From positions 1-13,351 of the forward strand of contig CAZFQS010000050.1 of NCBI GenBank assembly GCA_964521285.1: DNA of 13,351 bases. The letters run 5' to 3'. Position numbers and translations under genes: made by a program. The notes beneath the pieces are model-generated. The model searched no databases. It was given only the letters and a program-made list of their open reading frames with translations, and had not been told where the DNA came from. Source of the DNA: G020354785 sp964521285. GTDB lineage: Bacteria > Bacteroidota > Bacteroidia > Bacteroidales > UBA10428. Numbering within the stretch: the stretch's first letter is position 1; each line of letters starts with the position of its first letter. Positions 7,545 to 13,351 of the stretch are shown piece by piece.

Positions 7545-8726
7545 ATGAATTCGTTTAAATCACAGAGAAATATTAAAATAGCAACCAGAATATCTATATG
7601 CATATTATTTTTATTCCATTTCTTTTCTTTTTTACATTCTCAGGAAATAAGAAGCGGGAAATCTACTATTCTCATTAATAATCTGAAAATTGAAGAAAAG
7701 GATATTACCGACACAACTCCTCCTTTGATTAAAATAATCGAACCTTTGTTAGAAGGAGATAAGATTAATACTGATAAACCTGAAATAACTTTTATCGGGA
7801 AAATTACAGACAGTGAAAGTGGAATAAACAGAATTTTTATAAATTCTGAAAAATATAAACTTACACAAGATGGCCTTTTTGCACAGGATATACACCTGGA
7901 AAACGGTGAAAATAAAGTTAGTATTATAGCTATAGACAATGAGGATAATTATTCAAGAATGAGACTTATAGTTGAATACAAGCCGAAATCTGATATTATC
8001 ACTTCTCAGTTGAATGTTGAAGGTAAATATTATGCCTTACTTATTGGTATTAATAAATATGATGATCCAAATCTTATGGATCTAGATAATCCAGTCAGGG
8101 ATGCCGAGACTTTATACAACCTCCTACTTTCAGACTATTATTTTGAAGAAGAAAACATGTTTCTAATAAAAAACGCAAAGAGAGCAGATATAACAAACAC
8201 TCTTGATGTAATGGCTGAAAAACTTACAAAAAAGGATAACCTCCTGATATTTTATGCCGGACATGGCTGGTGGGATGAAAAAGCTAATATTGGTTATTGG
8301 CTGCCATGTGATGCAAAAATATCAAGAAAAGCAGAATGGTTTCGCAACAGTACATTGTGTGATTATCTTAAAGAGATTAACTCAAAACATACACTATTAA
8401 TAGCAGATGCATGTTTTGGAGGAGCAATATTCAAGACAAGAAGTGTATCCATGGAAGCGCCAAAAGCAATCCAGATGCTTTATGACTTACCAAGCCGCAA
8501 AGCAATGACAAGTGGTACATTAACTGAAGTTCCTGATAGAAGCACATTTATTAAATATTTAATTGAGCGGTTAGCATCCAATGATGATAAGTACACTTCT
8601 TCAGAACAGCTTTTCTCAAGTTTCAGAATTGCTGTAATAAATAACAGTGATGTGATTCCGCAGTATGGGGAAATAAGAAATGTCGGTGACCAAGGAGGCG
8701 ATTTCATTTTCATTAAAAAGGACTAA
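7545..8726 (+). CDS. exported caspase-family (peptidase C14) protease with Ig-like domain
   Basis: 393 residues. A signal peptide occupies ~1-33 ('ISICILFLFHFFSFLHSQ'). Residues ~57-145 are a bacterial Ig-like domain ('DTTPPLIKIIEP', 'FIGKITDSESGINRIFIN', 'ENGENKVSIIAIDNEDN'). Residues ~160-393 are a caspase/metacaspase-type peptidase: 'YYALLIGINKY' (first core strand), 'LDNPVRDAETLYNLL', the catalytic His in 'IFYAGHGWWDE' (H240) and the catalytic Cys in 'IADACFGG' (C290). D288 just before the Cys fits the acidic S1 pocket of Arg/Lys-specific bacterial orthocaspases. 'RKAMTSGT' (318-325) and the final 'GGDFIF' also fit the family. The dyad is intact, so activity is expected outside the inner membrane or at the cell surface. 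Genes on both sides are close (2 nt before, 49 nt after), suggesting one operon with the PKD-FISUMP lipoprotein. The substrate is unknown. Confidence 0.9.
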   Translation: MNSFKSQRNIKIATRISICILFLFHFFSFLHSQEIRSGKSTILINNLKIEEKDITDTTPPLIKIIEPLLEGDKINTDKPEITFIGKITDSESGINRIFINSEKYKLTQDGLFAQDIHLENGENKVSIIAIDNEDNYSRMRLIVEYKPKSDIITSQLNVEGKYYALLIGINKYDDPNLMDLDNPVRDAETLYNLLLSDYYFEEENMFLIKNAKRADITNTLDVMAEKLTKKDNLLIFYAGHGWWDEKANIGYWLPCDAKISRKAEWFRNSTLCDYLKEINSKHTLLIADACFGGAIFKTRSVSMEAPKAIQMLYDLPSRKAMTSGTLTEVPDRSTFIKYLIERLASNDDKYTSSEQLFSSFRIAVINNSDVIPQYGEIRNVGDQGGDFIFIKKD

Positions 8727-8775
8727 TTAACAGATATTAAATTACTGCACAAAGATTCAATGCAACAATCCATTA

Positions 8776-11407
8776 ATGATGATAAGGCTTAAATTTTTAT
8801 TAATTATTATCATTCTGTTTTATATTCTATTTACACTAATTCAATCTTGTAAAAAACTGGAAATTGAAAGGGTGGTTAAAATAGAAACTGGGGAAGTTCA
8901 TAATATTACTGCAGATTTTGCCTCAATAAGTGGGAATATTCTGGATGTTGGTGAAAATGGTATTACACAGTATGGGCACTGCTGGTCTACAACTAAGAAT
9001 CCTAATATAAATGTCACAACTAAGACTGTTCTAGGAACCAGATATACTATTGGCAGTTTTAACAGCGAATTGAATGGTCTTCTATCAGGCAATACTTATT
9101 ATGTAATAGCTTATGCCATATCTAATGGTATACCTATTTACGGAGATACTGTTTCATTTAAAACCCGTGAACAGATTAAAGCCGAATTTAATGCTAATCC
9201 AAGATCAGGCTACTTACCTTTAAGCGTTCAATTCACTGATATGTCCACGGGTAGTATAACCTCCTGGTCCTGGAATTTTGGAGATGAAAATACATCAACT
9301 TCTCAAAATCCATTACATACATACAATGTTCAAGGAAGTTATTCGGTTACCTTAACTGTTAGTAATGCTAATAGTTCAGACTCTGAGACTAAAAATAACT
9401 ATATTATAGTAAGTACCAGTGGTTCTGCTCCAGTTGCAGGTTTCACAGCCAACAAGACATCAATCATTGAAGGAGAGAGTGTAAGCTTTACAGACCAGTC
9501 CATAAATGTTCCGACCGCCTGGTCATGGACCTTTGGTGACGGAGGAACGTCCACAGAACAAAATCCTACAAATCAATATAATACACAGGGAACTTATACA
9601 GTAAAATTAACAGTGAGTAATAGTTATGGTTCAGACGATGAAACAAAAAATAATTATATTACAGTAAGTGCCAGCGGAGCTGCTCCGGTTGCGAATTTTA
9701 CTGCTGATAAAACATCAATCACTGAGGGAGAAACAGTAAATTTCACAGATCAATCCACAAATGGTCCAACGAGCTGGTCATGGATCTTTGGTGATGGTGG
9801 GACATCCTCATCTCAAAATCCATCACATCCATACAACACGGAAGGAACATATAATGTTATTCTAACTGCGACCAATAGTTTTGGTTCTGATGCTGAAACA
9901 AAAAATAATTATATTACAGTAAGTGCCAGCGGAGCTGCTCCGGTTGCAAACTTTGCTGCTGACAAAACATCAATCACTGAGGGGGAAACAGTAAATTTCA
10001 CAGATCAATCCACAAATAACCCAACAAGCTGGTCATGGACCTTTGGTGACGGGGGAACTTCAACAGAACAAAATCCTTCATACCAATACAACACGGAAGG
10101 AACATATAATGTCACTCTAACTGCAACCANNNNNNNNNNNNNNNNNNNNNNNNNNNNNNNNNNNNNNNNNNNNNNNNNNNNNNNNNNNNNNNNNNNNNNN
10201 NNNNNNNNNNNNNNNNNNNNNNNNNNNNNATAGCTTCGGTTCAGACGATGAAACAAAAAATAATTATATTACAGTAGGTGCCAGCGGAGTTGCTCCGGTT
10301 GCAAATTTTACAGCTGATAAGACTACAATCACTGAGGGGGAAACAGTAAACTTTACTGACCAGTCATCAAATGACCCAACAAGCTGGTCATGGACCTTTG
10401 GAGACGGGGGAACTTCAACAGAAAAAAATCCTTCATACCAATATAACACGGAAGGAACATATAATGTTACTCTAACTGCGACCAATAGCTTCGGTTCAGA
10501 CGATGAAACAAAAAATAATTATATTACAGTAGGTGCCAGTGGTAGTGCTCCAGTCGCAGATTTTACAGCTGACAAAACATCAATCACTGAAGGGGAAACA
10601 GTAAATTTCACAGATCAATCCACAAATGATCCAACAAGCTGGTCATGGACCTTTGGAGACGGGGGAACTTCAACAGAACAAAATCCTTCATACCAATATA
10701 ACACGGAAGGAACCTATAATGTGACTTTAACAGCAACCAACAGTTATGGTTCCGATTATGAAACTAAAGATAATTTTGTTACTGTAGAACTAATAATGAA
10801 TATTCCATGCCCTGGGATGCCAACTTTAAGTGATGTTGATGGTAATGTTTACCACACTGTACAAATAGGAAGTCAATGCTGGATGCTAGAAAACCTTAAA
10901 ACCACTAAATACAAGAATGGGACAAACATTCCATTAGTTACAGACGATAACGCATGGGGAGATTTAGCCACACCAGGGTATTGCTGGTACGATAATGATG
11001 CAGCAAGTTATAAAAATCCCTATGGTGCGTTATACAACTGGTATGTTGTAAATACAGGCAATCTTTGCCCAACAGGCTGGCACATGGCAACAGATGCCGA
11101 ATGGACAACATTAACAGATTATTTAGGTGGCGAAAGTGTTGCAGGAGGTAAACTAAAAAGCACAACACATTGGTCAAGTCCAAATACAGGAGCCACCAAC
11201 GAAAGTGGCTTTACAGCTCTTCCAGGTGGCAGCCGTAGCCGCAATGGTACGTTCGCCAGCGTTGGGAGCCGTGGTCTCTGGTGGAGTTCTACGGAGGACG
11301 TTACCGGTACTGCCTGGCGCCGGGTATTGGACTCTGATGTGAGCGATATTTACCGTGAGCTCAACGATGAGAGAAGTGGTTTTTCGATTCGTTGCGTGAA
11401 GGATTAG
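8776..11407 (+). CDS. PKD-repeat lipoprotein with FISUMP C-terminal domain (contains N gap)
   Basis: The N-terminus is a lipoprotein signal peptide with lipobox LIQSC (Cys25), so the protein is anchored in the envelope and probably surface exposed. Residues ~32-130 are an FN3-like domain ('GHCWSTTKNPN', 'NTYYVIAYAISNG'). PKD domains follow, each with 'SWSWxFGDGGTS' and 'YNTEGTYNVTLTATN': one diverged copy (~136-213), then near-identical 85-residue units. The Ns at 10130-10229 shift the apparent frame from 1 to 2, but the flanks join exactly in frame, so I annotate one gene. After the last PKD come 'DVDGNVYHTVQIGSQCWMLE', 'YGALYNWYVV', 'CPTGWHMATDAEW' and 'GFTALPGG', which identify a Fibrobacter succinogenes major paralogous (FISUMP) domain, a C-type-lectin/FGE-like fold. 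The final ~60 residues ('RNGTFASVGSRGLWWSSTE' to 'FSIRCVKD') carry the candidate DGR variable region. The start is the first of two adjacent ATGs. The function is probably ligand binding; the partner may be the caspase upstream. Confidence 0.88.
9406..10780 (+). repeat. 255-bp tandem repeats encoding PKD domains
   Basis: The same boundary string (ACAGTAAGTG or close) recurs at 9406, 9661, 9916, 10271 and 10526, giving a spacing of exactly 255 nt (85 residues) outside the N run. The first unit is more diverged, while the later ones are nearly identical at the DNA level, including synonymous positions, which indicates recent duplication or gene conversion. Repeats of this length commonly break short-read assemblies, as happened here. 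Confidence 0.95.
10130..10229. other. assembly gap of 100 Ns inside the PKD repeats
   Basis: Exactly 100 Ns, the usual placeholder for a gap of unknown size. The left flank supplies 214 nt of a unit (9916-10129) and the right flank 41 nt (10230-10270), together exactly 255. The codon split across the gap (A + AT) gives the Asn found at that position in the other units. Confidence 0.97.
11228..11407 (+). other. candidate DGR variable region at the 3' end of the FISUMP gene
   Basis: From about 11228 the base composition changes abruptly: in 11221-11340 I count 74 G/C and only 17 A out of 120, whereas the 180 nt before it have about 44% G+C. Most codons at the variable positions end in C or T (AGC, CGT, AGC, CGC, GCC, AGC, AGC, CGT, CTC, GAC, GTT, GGT, CGC, GAC, TCT, GAT, GAT, TAC, CTC, AAC, GAT), as expected if AAC/AAT codons in a template had their adenines randomised. 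The interspersed invariant-looking codons (TGG TGG AGT TCT ACG; ATT CGT TGC) keep the fold. 11372-11407 looks constant and would be the homing side. No template repeat or reverse transcriptase is present in the window. Confidence 0.7.
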
Positions 11408-11460
11408 GTGTGCACAGAAGCTGGTTCAGGGTGCAAAGGCATATTGTTTTATTTTTACCA

Positions 11461-11483
11461 TGAAATTCCGAAGGAATATTTCA
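11461..11483. repeat. hairpin after the FISUMP gene
   Basis: TGAAATTCC (11461-11469) and GGAATATTTCA (11473-11483) pair around a GAA loop, with a 2-nt bulge on the right arm. Located 54 nt after the stop codon and preceded rather than followed by T-runs on the + strand. It may be a terminator or a small dispersed repeat of the same style as the 9-bp stem at 6461-6481. Confidence 0.45.
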
Positions 11484-11518
11484 CAGGGAGTAAAATGAAT
11501 TAGCGAACTATAATCAAG

Positions 11519-11570
11519 ACTTTATCGAGAACTCAGTCAAATGATAGTGGACTGTAAGCCTCGATAAAGT
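11519..11570. other. nested inverted repeat, possible structured RNA or cruciform
   Basis: ACTTTATCGAG (11519-11529) and CTCGATAAAGT (11560-11570) are a perfect 11-bp inverted pair. Inside them CAGTC (11534-11538) pairs with GACTG (11550-11554), leaving a 4x5 internal loop and an 11-nt apical loop. No T-tract follows, so it is not a standard terminator. The whole non-coding stretch 11408-11714 has no open frame with a plausible start on either strand, and besides the two hairpins it contains only weak GACAG/CTGTC pairings (11603-11653). Confidence 0.55.
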
Positions 11571-11714
11571 GTATCGAAAGCCTACACAATAGAGAACTTT
11601 AAAGACAGGTTTTGCAAAGACATTGACAGAAACCGATAGTATGTAATCTGTCTCGGAACAAGTACAAAGATTTTCCTAATCACTCAATATAGAATTAAAT
11701 CAGATTTAAAAATG

Positions 11715-11786
11715 TAGCCCCGACGGGAGTCGAACCTGTATCTACGGTTTAGGAAACCGCTATTCTATCCGTTGAACTACGGGGCC
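11715..11786 (-). tRNA. tRNA-Arg (anticodon CCT)
   Basis: On the - strand a 72-nt cloverleaf runs from 11786 to 11715: acceptor GGCCCCG/CGGGGCT (first pair G-U) with discriminator A; D-arm GTTC/GAAT; anticodon stem GCGGT/ACCGT with loop TTCCTAA, so the anticodon is CCT (reads AGG, Arg); T-loop TTCGACT. The T-stem ACAGG/CCCGT has one A-C mismatch. CCA is not encoded. A Bacteroidota-type promoter lies 22 nt upstream. I saw no duplicated tRNA end that would mark an integrated element. Confidence 0.93.
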
Positions 11787-11807
11787 TTATTTTATAGCTT
11801 GGCGCCA

Positions 11808-11838
11808 CAAAATTATGGAAAATGATTTAGCAAACAAA
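11808..11838 (-). promoter_or_regulatory. Bacteroidota-type promoter for tRNA-Arg
   Basis: Read on the - strand, TTTG (11838-11835), then 19 nt, then TAATTTTG (11815-11808): an exact match to the TTTG-N19-TAnnTTTG consensus used by the primary sigma factor of Bacteroidota. Transcription would start about 10-15 nt upstream of the mature tRNA 5' end at 11786. Confidence 0.75.
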
Positions 11839-11941
11839 TAATTGTTTTTATAATCGGTATATCAATCGATTGTTAACAAGTTTTAATTGAACATTTGAAA
11901 TTATTTTCTTTAATTGGAGTAATATTTTAGTAACTGTAAAT

Positions 11942-12472
11942 ATGAATATTTTTGACTTAGTATTTCTGGTTATTTTTATATGGTTTGCATATAAGGGATT
12001 TTCAAAAGGATTGATAATTCAGGCAGCATCACTTGCCGCGTTACTGCTTGGGATTATAGGAGCAATTAAATTTTCGGGATACACTGCATTTGTGCTTACG
12101 AAGAAATTTAATGTAACAGGAGAATATTTACAATTAACAGCATTCGCAATAACTTTTGTAATTATAGTAATAGCAGTCCATATAATAGCAAGGCTTACAG
12201 AAAAATTTGTTAAAGCTGTGGCCCTTGACTTTGTAAACAGGATTCTTGGATTACTTTTCAGCACAATAAAAATTGCATTTATAATTAGTGTAATCTTGGT
12301 TATTATTAATATAATTGATCATAAAACACCTTTTTTGCCAAGGGATAAAGTAAATAAATCATTATTATACAAACCATTATCTTCCCTCGCGCCAATGCTA
12401 TTTCCCTATTTCAGACTTGAATACGAAAAAATGAGAAGAGATATACAATCTAATGATAAAATTGTAGTTTAA
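11942..12472 (+). CDS. CvpA family membrane protein
   Basis: 176 residues, the usual CvpA length (~160-180). The N-terminus 'MNIFDLVFLVIFIWFAYKGFSKGLI' has the family pattern of a first helix followed by a 'GxxKG' turn. Four hydrophobic helices are visible (~5-20, ~28-45, ~63-85, ~100-124), and the C-terminal ~50 residues are hydrophilic. In E. coli CvpA is needed for colicin V production and is linked to envelope homeostasis; the molecular activity is not established. The start follows an AT-rich leader without Shine-Dalgarno. It is followed 58 nt later by tyrS, which appears to have its own promoter. Confidence 0.88.
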   Translation: MNIFDLVFLVIFIWFAYKGFSKGLIIQAASLAALLLGIIGAIKFSGYTAFVLTKKFNVTGEYLQLTAFAITFVIIVIAVHIIARLTEKFVKAVALDFVNRILGLLFSTIKIAFIISVILVIINIIDHKTPFLPRDKVNKSLLYKPLSSLAPMLFPYFRLEYEKMRRDIQSNDKIVV

Positions 12473-12508
12473 AGTCTTAAATTACACTGATTAATTATCA
12501 CCAAATGT

Positions 12509-12516
12509 TATATTTG
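12509..12516 (+). promoter_or_regulatory. possible -7 box for tyrS
   Basis: TATATTTG matches the TAnnTTTG -7 element and ends 14 nt before the tyrS ATG. The expected -33 position (12486-12489) reads ACTG, only a partial match to TTTG. A start this close to the ATG would give a very short leader. Confidence 0.4.
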
Positions 12517-12530
12517 CAAAAATTTTCGTA

Positions 12531-13351
12531 ATGAATTTCGTAGAAGAGCTTAAATGGCGTGGGATGATAAGTGATATCATGCCCGGAACAGAAGAGCAGC
12601 TTGCAAAAGAAATGACTGCCGGATATGTTGGTATTGATCCAACAGGAGATTCCCTTCATATCGGGCATTTGGTTGGTGTAATGATGCTGAAACATTTTCA
12701 GTTAGCAGGGCATAAACCCATTGCATTAATTGGTGGCGCAACTGGCATGATTGGTGATCCATCAGGCAGATCTACAGAGAGGAATCTTTTGGATGAAGAT
12801 ACTTTAAGAAAAAACCAGCAGGGCATAAAAAAGCAGTTATCAAAATTTCTTGATTTTGAATCAAGTGCCCCAAATTCTGCTGAACTGGTAAATAATTATG
12901 ACTGGATGCAGGAATTCTCTTTTCTTGAATTTATACGTGATATAGGCAAGCATATTACTGTTAATTACATGATGGCAAAAGACAGTGTAAAGAAAAGAAT
13001 AGACGAAAATTCAAAAGCCGGCATGTCTTTCACCGAATTTACCTATCAACTGGTTCAGGGTTATGATTTTCTTTATTTGTACAGGAATAAAAACTGCAAA
13101 TTACAAATGGGAGGATCAGACCAGTGGGGCAATATAACCACAGGGAATGAGTTAATAAGAAGAAAAGACGGAGGAGAAGCTTATGCATTAACATGGCCTT
13201 TGATAGAAAAAGCTGATGGGAGCAAATTTGGAAAATCAGAGACAGGTAATATATGGCTTGATCCGAAATATACCTCTCCCTATAAATTCTACCAGTTCTG
13301 GCTTAATTCTTCAGATGAAGATGCTGAAAAGTATATTAAAATATTTACATT
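12531..13351 (+). CDS. tyrS: tyrosyl-tRNA synthetase, 3' end cut by window edge
   Basis: 273 codons are visible of about 430, open to the right edge. It charges tRNA-Tyr in the cytoplasm. The class I signature is HIGH in 'DSLHIGHLVG' (43-46), preceded by the tyrosine/ATP pocket 'GYVGIDPTGD'. 'GGATGMIGDPSGRS' (68-81) and 'GGSDQWGNITTGNE' are typical TyrS motifs, and the KMSKS-type loop is KFGKS (232-236, 13224-13238), the form used by bacterial TyrS. The start MNFVEELKWRG is the form I know from Bacteroidota TyrS. The C-terminal S4-like RNA-binding domain lies outside the window. No odd residues were seen. Confidence 0.96.
   Translation, partial: MNFVEELKWRGMISDIMPGTEEQLAKEMTAGYVGIDPTGDSLHIGHLVGVMMLKHFQLAGHKPIALIGGATGMIGDPSGRSTERNLLDEDTLRKNQQGIKKQLSKFLDFESSAPNSAELVNNYDWMQEFSFLEFIRDIGKHITVNYMMAKDSVKKRIDENSKAGMSFTEFTYQLVQGYDFLYLYRNKNCKLQMGGSDQWGNITTGNELIRRKDGGEAYALTWPLIEKADGSKFGKSETGNIWLDPKYTSPYKFYQFWLNSSDEDAEKYIKIFT

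Noticed and set aside
10005..10485. - strand frames across the PKD repeats
   Set aside because: They are mirror frames of the repeated PKD units; two copies read the same because the DNA is repeated, and one spans the Ns.
9406..10780. CRISPR-like array
   Set aside because: The repeat unit is 255 bp with no unique spacers and is fully coding for PKD domains.
11408..11714. Group II intron start (GTGTG at 11408) or a local DGR template repeat
   Set aside because: No domain V-like hairpin, no reverse transcriptase, and no stretch resembling 11228-11407 in this spacer.
11715..11786. tRNA-Arg as attachment site of an integrated island
   Set aside because: No second copy of the tRNA end, no integrase, and housekeeping genes on one side without mobile genes on the other.

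Overview
The window looks like a piece of a Bacteroidota (Bacteroidetes) genome, probably an environmental or metagenome-assembled scaffold since it carries a run of exactly 100 Ns. The clues are: AT-rich DNA with A-rich rather than Shine-Dalgarno-rich leaders; a TTTG-N19-TAnnTTTG promoter upstream of the tRNA; and lineage-typical proteins (PKD repeats, a FISUMP C-terminal domain, lipoproteins with Bacteroidota-like lipoboxes, DUF5683-like and DUF819-like proteins). Every protein gene recognised is on the + strand; only the tRNA is on the - strand.

Left part (1-6361). A CsgG/DUF2380-like regulator or envelope protein is cut by the left edge. Next is an unusual 607-residue protein in which an Lgt-like (prolipoprotein diacylglyceryl transferase family) membrane domain is joined to a beta-rich, cysteine-containing C-terminal domain. 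A small predicted outer-membrane beta-barrel gene (3281-3856) then sits between two ~30-nt sequences that are imperfect inverted copies of each other, with a long palindrome just outside the left copy. A DUF819 membrane protein and a large unrecognised protein with a weak GNAT-like (acyl-CoA N-acyltransferase) flavour follow.

Central part (6607-11407). Three genes spaced 2 and 49 nt apart look like one operon: a membrane protein with an Ig-like domain and DUF5683-like C-terminus; an exported caspase-family (C14) peptidase with intact His/Cys dyad; and a long lipoprotein with an FN3-like domain, at least six PKD domains in 255-bp tandem repeats, and a FISUMP domain at the C-terminus. The last ~180 nt of the lipoprotein gene abruptly lose adenine, rise in G+C, and consist largely of NNC/NNT codons at positions where such domains often carry Asn/Tyr-type residues. 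This is the signature expected of a diversity-generating retroelement (DGR) variable region. No reverse transcriptase or template repeat is visible here, so the diversifier would have to act from elsewhere. A protease next to a hypervariable, surface-exposed binding domain is the most interesting system in the window.

Right part (11408-13351). A 307-nt non-coding stretch with two hairpins (one a nested 11-bp plus 5-bp inverted repeat) separates the operon from housekeeping genes: tRNA-Arg(CCT) on the - strand with its own promoter, a CvpA-family membrane protein, and the first 273 codons of tyrosyl-tRNA synthetase, running off the right edge.

The N run at 10130-10229 breaks the reading frame only on paper. 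The flanks join to make exactly one 255-bp PKD unit in frame, so the true missing length should be zero or a multiple of 255 bp.
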